A DNA stretch of 64,000 bases from Bacteroidota bacterium. GTDB taxonomy: Bacteria; Bacteroidota; Ignavibacteria; SZUA-365. The stretch's first letter is position 1. Every line of letters begins with the position of its first letter. The notes below the pieces were generated by a model. That model was given only the letters and a program-made list of their open reading frames with translations. It did no database searches and was not told the origin of the DNA. Below, in pieces: positions 1-8,455 of the stretch. Location of the stretch: positions 1-64,000 of the forward strand of contig JACZJN010000045.1 in the NCBI GenBank assembly GCA_014860565.1, in the 5' to 3' direction. The position numbers and the translations under genes are program-made.

Positions 1-88
1 TCAATTCGACACAGTACATATTCAAATTAACAGTGTCCCGCTCCCGGCGGTGACAGCTCATCCTATGTCTTGTTAGGAGGTTTTCCTT

Positions 89-922
89 ATGAAGAGTAGT
101 GGATTCATTCGCCACCTGTTGCTCGGTACTCTGCTGATCGCCTTCGTTTCTGTTTTCGCGGCTCCGGTCGTGCATGCGCAGAGCGATGATATGATGACGC
201 TCGAGCAGATGAAAATGAAACTTCGCGATGAGGGCAAGAGCCGCAACTTGAGCCAGCTCACGCATGCCGAGCTTGAAATGATCAGGCCGAGCGAGGGCTC
301 GCTGTTCGCAAATCTGTTCAACACGGAATACGTGAAGAAGATTGGAAATTCCACCTTCATCCTGAACATGCTCGCGATCACCTTGGTCATTCTCATCGCC
401 GGGTTCGTCGTTCTTTTCTTCTTTACGCCCATCGGTCTCTTCCTGTTCAGAGGCAGCATGCATGCCTTTGTCGGTGCGATTCTGAAGGCGTCGGGAATCT
501 CAAAGAAATTCGGTGATCACCTGATGAAGGAACCGAAGAAGTGGCTGCAGAAGGAAAAGAGCGTCCGTTCGGCGTTCGCCCTCTACATGCACAACGAATT
601 CATCCCCGAGTACAAGAACAACATCACCGCCATCGCCTTCATGGGCACGGCGTTCCTTATTCTTAACATCGGTCTCCGCGGCGTCAAGTTCATGACCGCC
701 CACGAGCCCGACCTGATCGTGATCGCCATCGTCGTCGAAATCACGGTGCTTCTTCTCCTCGGTATGACGACCTGGTACGAGAAGGAAGAAGAAGAAGAAA
801 CAGGCGCAGGCGCAGGCATGCCCGGAAAACAGCTTTCGCTCGCAGACGTCGAACGTCGTCTCGATGCCCTCAAGCAGGAACTCGAAGCCTCCGTTCGGAC
901 CGAAACCGGTCTTCGTCAGTAA
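89..922 (+). CDS. GldL-like inner-membrane motor protein with N-terminal extension
   Basis: 277 aa. The ATG follows a strong TAGGAGG ribosome binding site. Residues 1-31 look like a cleavable signal peptide (ending VVHAQ). A membrane segment follows at about 92-115, then a basic linker, then a pair of helices at about 172-190 and 203-222 and an acidic, Ala/Gly-rich tail that ends in a likely coiled coil. The helix pair resembles GldL/PorL: a K-x4-H motif (KFMTAH) sits between the helices and a glutamate lies inside the second helix (IAIVVEITVLLLLG). In GldL this glutamate is part of the proton-driven motor that powers type IX secretion and gliding. Canonical GldL has only the two helices and a cytoplasmic domain, so the signal-peptide-like start plus extra helix is unusual. 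The GldM-like gene follows 48 bp downstream, which supports the assignment. The overall similarity is weak and the call is an inference. Confidence 0.6.
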   Translation: MKSSGFIRHLLLGTLLIAFVSVFAAPVVHAQSDDMMTLEQMKMKLRDEGKSRNLSQLTHAELEMIRPSEGSLFANLFNTEYVKKIGNSTFILNMLAITLVILIAGFVVLFFFTPIGLFLFRGSMHAFVGAILKASGISKKFGDHLMKEPKKWLQKEKSVRSAFALYMHNEFIPEYKNNITAIAFMGTAFLILNIGLRGVKFMTAHEPDLIVIAIVVEITVLLLLGMTTWYEKEEEEETGAGAGMPGKQLSLADVERRLDALKQELEASVRTETGLRQ

Positions 923-970
923 GCAGAACGCGGATGTATGCCAATCAGTAAGAAGAAGGAGTAAGCAACA

Positions 971-2575
971 ATGGCTCATACTGCCGACCACTATAAAAAA
1001 TACCAGGTTTACTTCTTCCTGTATCTGGCTGTGATCTGCGAGCTTCTGATCATCATCGTGGAACGCGACGATGCGGAAGCCGACCTGCTTATGCAGCAGC
1101 GGATGTTGGAAGAAAAGAATCGTAAGATCATTCTCGAACTTCTCAAGAATATGCCCGCCGTGGCCGCCGCGGGCGACAACCAGCTCAAGGTCAATGAGGA
1201 ACGCAAGTTCACCATCAACGTGAAAGGCCTCGGCGAGAACGACGAAGTCACAACGCCGCCGGAAGTGAAAGTGTTCAAGGACGGCACCGAGATGGGGACG
1301 CTCAAGTACCCGCAGGACATCCAGGACTCTATCGTGCACGGCGCGACAGGCGAACGGCTCTACCGCTTCACCTGGAAGGCCGAAGCCGGTCCCGGTACCT
1401 ACGAATTGTGGGTGCAGGCGGGAACCAACCGTGTTTCCCTCACACCCGACCTCGATGACGGCGAAGCCAAAATCAAGGTGGGGACGCTGGAATTTTCCCG
1501 TAAGGAAATCCGTTCCGCGCTGGACTCCGATCCGGATTTGCGTGGCACGCCGGTGGAGCATTTCATCGAGCAGTCGGAAAACCTGAGTCCCGACAAGTTC
1601 GTCGTCGAAGTCGTCTCCGAGGAATACGATCAGTTGCAGATCCAGGCGGATCCGATCGTGACCGCCGTCGGCTTCCCGACCTTCAACGAAATCAAGGTAC
1701 GCGGTACCACCGTGGACAAGATCGCGAATATGAACGTTGTCGGCGGGGGCATCTCGCTCGGTCCCGACAATCAGCGCAACCCGTATTACAGCCCGGATCC
1801 CGAGCGCGGAAAATGGGTGTGGTCCAACACCTTCAACGAAGCCGGTACTCGCACGATCAGCGTGGATGCGCGTGACAAACGCTCCGCGGGCGTCAAGAGC
1901 GTCTCCCGTCCCATCAACTTTGATGTAATCGTCAAGGAGCCGTATCTGAGCCGGCGCAAGCCGAGCGGTGCCTTCGCGGGCGAAATTTTCGAAATGTACA
2001 TCAACGTCGCAGGTCTCGAGGACGTCGGTTCATACGAATGGTCGATCGAACTCGACAATGCCCAGGTTGACAAAGGCAAGGGCAACGTTGTCAAGTTCAA
2101 GGTACCTGAGGCCGCTCTCGGCAAGACCATGACTATCAAGTCGCAGTACCGGAACCGCATATATCAGGTGCTGGTGGATTCCGCCGCCACGAACCTGACA
2201 TCATCCGAGTTCCTGTTCAATATCACCGCCCCCGTCGATCGAATCGGATCACAGTCCTTCGCAAACGGCGGCGAATACCCGATCAATAACGTCTTCCAGT
2301 TTGTCGCGGCCCGTTGCGGCCGGTGTATCGGTGACAACATCCGGAATATTCCGTCTTCCGATATTCGCATCGAAGTCGAATCCGAAGACGGCCAGGATCT
2401 CCTGGATGAAGTCCAGATCATCCCACGCACCAATCCCAACACCGGAGCCGACCAGGGCAGCCTCGTGAAGTTCTGGCTGAAAGGCAAGGTAAGCCGCGAC
2501 GGGACCGAAGCCACTATCACGGTGCGCTACGGCTCTGTAAACGAACGTTACACCGTCCTGCTCTTCCAGGAGTAA
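971..2575 (+). CDS. GldM-like periplasmic motor/shaft protein
   Basis: 534 aa, close to the usual GldM/PorM length of about 515. An AAGGAG site precedes the ATG. The short N-terminal cytoplasmic tail leads into one membrane helix (about residues 10-30) that carries a glutamate (VICELLIIIV). A charged helical stretch follows (about 31-60), then a long beta-rich region that reads as successive Ig-like or beta-sandwich domains. This is the GldM architecture: a single anchor and a rod of periplasmic domains that transmits energy from the GldL motor to the outer-membrane ring. There is a CGRC pair near residue 455. It sits directly after the GldL-like gene and before two outer-membrane proteins. 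Known of the family: GldL and GldM form the T9SS and gliding motor. The assignment here rests on architecture and context rather than on a conserved signature. Confidence 0.6.
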   Translation: MAHTADHYKKYQVYFFLYLAVICELLIIIVERDDAEADLLMQQRMLEEKNRKIILELLKNMPAVAAAGDNQLKVNEERKFTINVKGLGENDEVTTPPEVKVFKDGTEMGTLKYPQDIQDSIVHGATGERLYRFTWKAEAGPGTYELWVQAGTNRVSLTPDLDDGEAKIKVGTLEFSRKEIRSALDSDPDLRGTPVEHFIEQSENLSPDKFVVEVVSEEYDQLQIQADPIVTAVGFPTFNEIKVRGTTVDKIANMNVVGGGISLGPDNQRNPYYSPDPERGKWVWSNTFNEAGTRTISVDARDKRSAGVKSVSRPINFDVIVKEPYLSRRKPSGAFAGEIFEMYINVAGLEDVGSYEWSIELDNAQVDKGKGNVVKFKVPEAALGKTMTIKSQYRNRIYQVLVDSAATNLTSSEFLFNITAPVDRIGSQSFANGGEYPINNVFQFVAARCGRCIGDNIRNIPSSDIRIEVESEDGQDLLDEVQIIPRTNPNTGADQGSLVKFWLKGKVSRDGTEATITVRYGSVNERYTVLLFQE

Positions 2576-2636
2576 TCGGTCGTTCGCCCATCATCATACG
2601 CGAAGTGGAATATTCAATTCGATTAGAGGTAAGTTC

Positions 2637-4682
2637 ATGAGCAAACAATTTCTTTTACGTGCCTTTCTCGTCGTGGCACTCGTTGTAGGCCTCATGCCGC
2701 AGCTTTTTGCTCAGACCGACCGTGAGGTAAAGAGCAAACAGACGGATCTGAAGCGCGAATACAACGATGCCTCGGAGAAAAACCAGATCATCAAGTCGGC
2801 GGCGGAGGACAAACCTCGCGCCACGACCGGTCGCCGCCGCAGTTCGGCTACGACTGGTTACGACTATACGCAGGTGAAAGGCTATGCGCTGCGACAGTTC
2901 TATGATCGCATCGACAAGGTCTTCGCGCGCGCCAACGATCTCGGTCTGTTTGAGGAAGAGTACCGCGTAGACGGTACCTTCCCTGTCCCCGGTCGTCAAG
3001 GCAAGGGCAGTGCGCAGATGCGCAAGGTCGAAGTCTATTACGTGGAAGCGACCCCGGAAGAGCAGGAACAGTTCGATATCGAACCATTTCAGATTATTGA
3101 AGTGTACGTCGAGAAGCTGGAAACGCTGCCGCCTGAGGAAACCACCGGTGAAACGGAAGAAGGCGGTCTCGGACTCGGCTTCGATGCAAGTGCATCGGAA
3201 CCGATCGCCAAGGGCTTCTCTCTTGCCGGCACCGATCTGACCAGCGTCCTCCAGCTGGCCGATGAGCCGCTGTATGACGACATTCTCGCCAAGCGCAGCC
3301 AGTCCAACCCGATTCCGCTTCCGGAACGCGGCGACTGGATGCCCGGCAAGGTCGGTCCGTTCATCGTGATGACGCAGCGCGAGCTGGAGACCACCACCAG
3401 CCGCTTCCGTGATTTCTGGAACATGCGCGACACGCTTGAAAGCGCAGTGATTCCGCCGCAGTTCGAAGCGGCCGGTCCGTTCTATACCGGAAGCATCCCG
3501 ATGTTCTTCCCCGAATCCAACAAGGTGCGTGTGCGTAATCCGGAGCGCAATCAGCCTCTGAAGATCACGAGCGCCGTGTTCGTCGGTGACAACGCCGACC
3601 AATGGGAAGTGCGCACCAAGCTTCCGAAGGTACTCGCCGGCAAGGGCGAAGCCAACGACAAGGACGACATCGAATTCGCCTATATCGGCGGATCAAGCTA
3701 CGAGACGCGCGGTCAGCTGCGCATCGACGCAAAAGAAGCCAACACGCAGCAGATCGTTGAAATCGTCGCGAACCCCGGCATGTATCCTGCGGATTTCGTT
3801 ACGCTCGACGCGTCGCTTGACCGCGTGGAGCTTCGCTCGCCGGCTCGTTCGGGCTTTGCACCCAACTGGAAACTTGCCTATGTCATCGGCAACGATGAAG
3901 TGGGGCTGCCGCGCTGGTCGACCGGAATCTCTACGCTGAGCGTCGGTTTCAAGAATCAGATGAGCGTCGGTGTGGTGCTTCCCATGAATATGGTCGCACC
4001 CGACTTGCCGAGTCCTCTTGCATTCGAGAAGAATCTGATGTCGTCGGGAAGCGGCTACAATGTGGCGTTTGATTTCACCTTCGGCTTCCCCTTCTCTCTC
4101 GGTGGCAGTCTGACCGTGGTCAATGACTTCTCCGCGAACAAGGCCTACGAACACCTGAAGGTCATGAACGTTCCGTTTGATCCGCTGGTCGATATCAAGG
4201 ACTATAACAACGACTTCTTCCATATTTCGACAATCGCGCAGGTGTACTACCCGATCATGTTCAAGGACAACGCGGTCAATCCCAGTCTCGCGTTCCGCCT
4301 GAACCTTGGCGGTGCGTTCATGCAGATCAGGCGCGACCACCTCGTCACGGCTGGCGATCCGCTCGGCATTGGCAAGGAAGGCCGTATGTTCAGAAACGAG
4401 GAGATCGGTAAAATGGTCACCCTCGGCAAGGAAAAGGATCTCGTGGATGTCTACATCCGCATGTCCTTTATCAACCTGCGCTCCTCCAACAAATACGGCA
4501 TGGGCATTCAATACTTTGCCGGCCGCATGATGGCGGATGCCTTCCTCGAGCTCACCGAATGGCTGCGCGTGGATGCAAAATACTCGTTCCTGCTCCGCGA
4601 ACAGGAGATTTGGGAGACCGAAAGCAGTTACTTCCTCATCACTCCGCGCCTGCGTATCGGGCTGCCCTCCATTTTTAACTGA
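2637..4682 (+). CDS. Outer-membrane protein of the GldL/M-like operon (first paralogue)
   Basis: 681 aa. A clear signal peptide (ends LMPQLFAQ) is followed by a basic, polar region (30-80), a mixed alpha/beta periplasmic region (about 80-170), a middle region, and a beta-rich C-terminal half (about 410-681) with alternating aromatic residues and a terminal phenylalanine-asparagine. This is typical of an outer-membrane barrel. The last 60 residues align with the end of the next gene product: GIQYFAGRMMADAF here against ALQYFNGGMMGEVY there, then W-x-R-x-[DE]-x-KYS, so the two are paralogues. I do not recognise GldN, SprF or PorP signatures. Position after the GldM-like gene suggests it is the outer-membrane partner of the motor. 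The function is inferred from context only. Confidence 0.55.
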   Translation: MSKQFLLRAFLVVALVVGLMPQLFAQTDREVKSKQTDLKREYNDASEKNQIIKSAAEDKPRATTGRRRSSATTGYDYTQVKGYALRQFYDRIDKVFARANDLGLFEEEYRVDGTFPVPGRQGKGSAQMRKVEVYYVEATPEEQEQFDIEPFQIIEVYVEKLETLPPEETTGETEEGGLGLGFDASASEPIAKGFSLAGTDLTSVLQLADEPLYDDILAKRSQSNPIPLPERGDWMPGKVGPFIVMTQRELETTTSRFRDFWNMRDTLESAVIPPQFEAAGPFYTGSIPMFFPESNKVRVRNPERNQPLKITSAVFVGDNADQWEVRTKLPKVLAGKGEANDKDDIEFAYIGGSSYETRGQLRIDAKEANTQQIVEIVANPGMYPADFVTLDASLDRVELRSPARSGFAPNWKLAYVIGNDEVGLPRWSTGISTLSVGFKNQMSVGVVLPMNMVAPDLPSPLAFEKNLMSSGSGYNVAFDFTFGFPFSLGGSLTVVNDFSANKAYEHLKVMNVPFDPLVDIKDYNNDFFHISTIAQVYYPIMFKDNAVNPSLAFRLNLGGAFMQIRRDHLVTAGDPLGIGKEGRMFRNEEIGKMVTLGKEKDLVDVYIRMSFINLRSSNKYGMGIQYFAGRMMADAFLELTEWLRVDAKYSFLLREQEIWETESSYFLITPRLRIGLPSIFN

Positions 4683-4696
4683 AAGGAGGCAGCACC

Positions 4697-6409
4697 ATGA
4701 AGAACCACACAGTATCAAGCACGGAACAACACGGCATGCAGATGAAACACCGACTTCTTTCGATTCTCGCCGCATTTCTCCTTCTCGCCTGGCTCGCCCC
4801 GACGGCGGTTCAGGCACAGAGCGCGGATGATGCCTTGACGAGCGTTGAGCAGATCATGCGATACATGAAGAGCGCGAATTATTCCGAAGATGATATGCTC
4901 CAGCGCATGGCCTGGGGAGATCAGATCATCAACGAACTGGTTTCATTCCGTGCATCGGAAGACGACCGGCAGAATTACCTGCGCCTCCTCGACATCGCGA
5001 TCGACCATTACAAGGACGAAAACGATCGTCTGCGCATTCTTCTGCGCGCCCTGACCACACTCGATCCGCTCGTGGCGAAATACTTCCCGCAGTGGGTCAT
5101 TCAGGACGAGCCGATGATTCTGGAAGTCATGCGCAAGGTGCGTGATAATCGCGACGATCTGCTCGATGCGGACGCCGTGGATATCGCCGAGCGCGTGCTC
5201 ACCGGGAAAGCTCGTATGCGAATTATCCAGAGTCCCAAGGATGATCAGAACCTGATCGCCATCATCATCGAGAAGGCACGTCCCCACGATGACGAGAAGC
5301 TTTCGGCCGGTTTCATGCCGAACAAGGACAACAGCGATTTCGACGATTACCGCATCGTCGGCCGCCGCAATCTTCGTGAGATCCTTACTCCGGATCTCTA
5401 CGATGCCGTCGTTGCCAAGCAGTCGTACGCGCATCTCGACGAGACGGGCGCGGTCAAACCGCAGCCGTATGTCGCTGAAGCGACGATCAGCATCCCGTTC
5501 GGCGGCGGGTTCATGTGGACCCTCGACTCTGACGAACGGATCGGCGATGGCGTGACGCTGCAGCCCTCGCGCATCCGCGCTGGCTTCGAACTCAAGATCG
5601 GCAACGACTGGGTCAATCTGCCGTTCCTCTACGGCGCGCAGTGGAACACCCTTTTCGTGTACGAGCCATCGACCACCGAACGCATCAAGATCGGTCCGTC
5701 CATTCCCTTCACCTGGGGTGACAAGAGCATCTCCGAGAATTTCCCGATTTTCAAACCGCGTACCATCAACGGGACGTGGGGCGCAGCCGGTGAATACTAC
5801 AAGCAGCTCTCGAATATCGCCGGCGCTCCGGGAGTGGACGCAGACGGAATCGGCGCCGCGGCGTTCGTTTCCTTCGGCCTGAAAACGCTGGGCACCAAGA
5901 AGATCACCAATCTCGATGGTACCATCGTCAACGGCGACGGTGCAGATGTCGCGCTCTTCAGTCCGCTGACTCCGGCCGACGCTCAGAAAGCGCATTTCTA
6001 TTACATCGCGAACACCGCGAACCTGTTCTACTGGCGCGATCTCGGCTTCATGCTCGACGGTCTCCGCCTCCATGCCGGTCTGGGATATCAGAAAGTCGTC
6101 GAAGCGGTTCGTCAGAATCAGTTCGATCTTCCGAACCAGTCCGCGTGGAATCCGGACAGCGTCAGTATCGTGAGTGACCACAGCATTCTCGATGCGTTTG
6201 TGCGTCTTGCGTACGACCACACGGGAAAGACCACCTATGGTGTCGCGTTGCAGTATTTCAACGGCGGCATGATGGGTGAGGTGTACTTGAACATCTTCAG
6301 CTGGATGCGTGCCGAAGTGAAGTACTCCCGCATGCTGTTCCGTGATCCGGAAGTCTGGGAACACGAAGAAATGATCGTGCCCGGTCTCCGCTTCGGGTTC
6401 GCATTCTAA
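4697..6409 (+). CDS. Outer-membrane protein of the GldL/M-like operon (second paralogue)
   Basis: 570 aa. The ATG lies 7 bp after an AAAGGAGG site and 14 bp after the previous stop. A second in-frame ATG at 4742 would give a shorter signal-peptide n-region, but the ribosome binding site favours 4697. The signal peptide ends VQAQS. An alpha-helical N-terminal half (about 40-200; leucine and charge patterned, TPR- or HEAT-like in feel but without a recognised motif) precedes a beta-barrel-like half that ends in GLRFGFAF with a terminal phenylalanine. Its C-terminal strands are paralogous to those of the preceding protein. It is the last gene before the terminator at 6442-6483. It probably assembles in the outer membrane with its neighbour. 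No family name can be supported. Confidence 0.55.
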   Translation: MKNHTVSSTEQHGMQMKHRLLSILAAFLLLAWLAPTAVQAQSADDALTSVEQIMRYMKSANYSEDDMLQRMAWGDQIINELVSFRASEDDRQNYLRLLDIAIDHYKDENDRLRILLRALTTLDPLVAKYFPQWVIQDEPMILEVMRKVRDNRDDLLDADAVDIAERVLTGKARMRIIQSPKDDQNLIAIIIEKARPHDDEKLSAGFMPNKDNSDFDDYRIVGRRNLREILTPDLYDAVVAKQSYAHLDETGAVKPQPYVAEATISIPFGGGFMWTLDSDERIGDGVTLQPSRIRAGFELKIGNDWVNLPFLYGAQWNTLFVYEPSTTERIKIGPSIPFTWGDKSISENFPIFKPRTINGTWGAAGEYYKQLSNIAGAPGVDADGIGAAAFVSFGLKTLGTKKITNLDGTIVNGDGADVALFSPLTPADAQKAHFYYIANTANLFYWRDLGFMLDGLRLHAGLGYQKVVEAVRQNQFDLPNQSAWNPDSVSIVSDHSILDAFVRLAYDHTGKTTYGVALQYFNGGMMGEVYLNIFSWMRAEVKYSRMLFRDPEVWEHEEMIVPGLRFGFAF

Positions 6410-6441
6410 CGCGAACGCTGTTCCAACGGATATCCAAATAC

Positions 6442-6483
6442 GTGCAGGCGGTGGACACAACCCATCGCCTGCACACGTTTTTT
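6442..6483 (+). terminator. Intrinsic terminator closing the GldL/M-like operon
   Basis: The 9-bp stem GTGCAGGCG/CGCCTGCAC (6442-6450 with 6466-6474) is followed by ACG and six T residues (6478-6483). It lies 32 bp after the stop of the second outer-membrane gene. Confidence 0.75.
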
Positions 6484-6564
6484 CCGACCATCATCTGACA
6501 AGGTGGAACCAGCGCGCGAGTTATTTTCCATTATCGATTGAGCCTGCGCGCCGCATCAAGCGTT

Positions 6565-7917
6565 ATGCCCGTACTTACGTTCGTTCCATTATACATTGTC
6601 ATCCACCTGCTTCTCGTATTCACGGGAGTTGCGGGGGTGCAGCCGCATGCACGACCTGCGGCAGGTACACCGGCCGACAGCCTGCGAAAGCCCACCATCA
6701 TTTCCGCCCGCAGCAAGAACCCCGAAGCCGTCACCGTCTCCATCCGCGCCGTCGACATCAGCCGCTATCCTGAAGTCAGCGTCATTCTCGATGCTCGCGA
6801 CTCGGTCGGCAATCATTTCCCGAGCCTCCGCAAGACCGACATGGTCATTTACCAGGATGGTGCCCCCGTCGTTATTGAGTCGCTGGAGAAAATTTCCGCC
6901 AGCAACAGTTTCCCTGTCGACATCGCTTTCATCATCGACCAGACGGGCAGCATGTCGCAGGAAGTGTACGAAGTCAAAGCGAACATCATTGAGTTCACGC
7001 AGCGACTGGCATCGCGGGGCGTTGACTATCGACTCGCGCTGCTGACCTTCAGCGACCGCATCGAGCGTTATAAGGATTTCACCGAGGACGTGAAGACATT
7101 CATCGGCTGGATCGACGGATTGAAGATCGGCGGGGGAATGGATGACAATGAGAATGCCCTCGAAGGATTGTTCGAGGCGACGTCGTTCAAATTCCGGCAG
7201 AGCGCGCAGCGCATTTTCATCCTCATCACCGACGCCATGTTCCATCAGAAAGGGGACAAGGGCTACGGGAAGACGGATTTCACCGCAAAGACGATGACGG
7301 ATTTCCTGCTCAAGCAGAACATCAAGCTGTTCGCCATCACACCGCCGCAGATTCCCGAATACAAGTACATGACGGAAGCGACACGCGGGAAACGCTTCAA
7401 TATCATCGAGGACTTCAGCTCCATTCTTGACGATTTCAGCGAGTCGCTGACGAATCTCTACGCGATACGCTATCACATCAAGGAAGAAGTGCCGCCGGAA
7501 AAAATGAATCTCGAGATCCGGAATTCGCAGGACGAGGTTGTGCTGCAAGAAGAAGTGACCGTGCTCGACGTGGACAAGAAGTTCGTGCTGGAAAACATCC
7601 TGTTCGATTTCAACCGCGCCACGTTTGACATGTCGTACACCGATGAGCTGAAGAATATCCTCGCGATGCTTCGCAAGTACGAAAACATCCATATCGAGAT
7701 CCGCGGACATACGGATTTTATCGGCAGCGACGAATACAACGTCGCCCTGTCTGACGCGCGCGCACGCGCGGTGAAAAAGTATCTTGTGGAACGGGGCGTC
7801 GGCGAAATGCGCATCACGACGCGTGGGATGGGAAAATCGCAGCCAATAGCGCCGAACGATACGGAACTCGGGCGCCGACTCAACCGCCGAACCGAGATCA
7901 TCATTACCCGCAAATAA
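6565..7917 (+). CDS. VWA domain-OmpA domain fusion protein
   Basis: 450 aa from ATG 6565. A TTG at 6538 is also in frame, but neither start has a good ribosome binding site. A signal or anchor helix (residues 4-23) is followed by a linker and a von Willebrand A domain at about 115-300. Its MIDAS sequence is DQTGSMS, with Thr in place of the first Ser of DxSxS. A C-terminal OmpA/MotB peptidoglycan-binding domain follows (about 335-450), with the typical RGHTD and LGRRLNRRTEI signatures. Such proteins are exported and clamp the cell wall while the VWA domain binds a partner through a metal ion. It stands after the GldL/M-like operon but behind its terminator, so a link to that machine is only suggestive. 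OmpA-family anchors are known partners of some T9SS complexes (PorE). Confidence 0.8.
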   Translation: MPVLTFVPLYIVIHLLLVFTGVAGVQPHARPAAGTPADSLRKPTIISARSKNPEAVTVSIRAVDISRYPEVSVILDARDSVGNHFPSLRKTDMVIYQDGAPVVIESLEKISASNSFPVDIAFIIDQTGSMSQEVYEVKANIIEFTQRLASRGVDYRLALLTFSDRIERYKDFTEDVKTFIGWIDGLKIGGGMDDNENALEGLFEATSFKFRQSAQRIFILITDAMFHQKGDKGYGKTDFTAKTMTDFLLKQNIKLFAITPPQIPEYKYMTEATRGKRFNIIEDFSSILDDFSESLTNLYAIRYHIKEEVPPEKMNLEIRNSQDEVVLQEEVTVLDVDKKFVLENILFDFNRATFDMSYTDELKNILAMLRKYENIHIEIRGHTDFIGSDEYNVALSDARARAVKKYLVERGVGEMRITTRGMGKSQPIAPNDTELGRRLNRRTEIIITRK

Positions 7918-7918
7918 C

Positions 7919-7943
7919 ACTGCCGCGCCTGCTCCGCGGCAGT
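7919..7943. terminator. GC-rich hairpin between convergent genes
   Basis: A perfect 9-bp stem ACTGCCGCG/CGCGGCAGT (7919-7927 with 7935-7943) with a 7-nt loop starts just after the VWA-OmpA stop. There is no T tract, so it is a possible terminator or simply a stabilising 3' hairpin. Confidence 0.4.
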
Positions 7944-8005
7944 CCCCGACGTGCAACGGTCTGTCCTGCCCTCACGGCACTTGCCTGTGTTGCGTCCCGG
8001 CGGTA

Positions 8006-8419
8006 TTATTCTCCCATCACCTTGATAATGAGCCGCTTGCGCCGCTGTCCGTCGAATTCGGCGTAGTAGATCTGCTGCCAGGGTCCGACATCAAGTGCGC
8101 CGTCCGTTACTGGAACGATAACTTCATGATGGACCAGCAGGCTTTTCAGATGCGCGTCACCGTTGGTCTCGCCTGTTCGGTGATGGCGATAATCCTGGCG
8201 AAACGGAGCAAGGTGTTCGAGCCACTCATCGATGTCGCGCAGCAGGCCGTCTTCCGCGTCGTTGACCCAGACGCCGGCGGTAATGTGCATCGCGGAGACG
8301 AGGACCATCCCTTCCCGGATGCCGCTTTTCCGCAGGGCGGCTTCGACTTCGGTGGTGATGTTCAGGTACTCGCGTTTGTTTCGGGTGTTGAATGTCAGAT
8401 ATTCGGTGTGGAATTTCAT
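8006..8419 (-). CDS. YjbQ/UPF0047 family protein
   Basis: 137 aa, the standard length for this family. The ATG at 8419 has a GAGGAG site just upstream, and the longer upstream open frame has no such support. The family signature is visible: [19 protein letters not shown] (residues 48-66) and the later [11 protein letters not shown], which carry the conserved His, Asn, Asp and second His that line a metal or phosphate pocket. YjbQ homologues are small, mostly beta, and have been linked to weak thiamine-phosphate synthase activity. Their true role is not settled. It is divergent from the RecD2-like helicase, with only 36 bp between the start codons. Confidence 0.85.
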   Translation of the reverse strand: MKFHTEYLTFNTRNKREYLNITTEVEAALRKSGIREGMVLVSAMHITAGVWVNDAEDGLLRDIDEWLEHLAPFRQDYRHHRTGETNGDAHLKSLLVHHEVIVPVTDGALDVGPWQQIYYAEFDGQRRKRLIIKVMGE

Positions 8420-8455
8420 GAATGATCTCCTCGGATATGAACGGATAGCGGGAAG

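Noticed and set aside
500-1561. Long minus-strand open frame across the first two genes
   Set aside because: Its translation is low-complexity and histidine/arginine-rich and mirrors the coding frames of the plus-strand genes. High GC makes such shadows common. The same holds for 4943-6460, 9362-10627, 14356-15606, 47773-49764 and 54372-56279.
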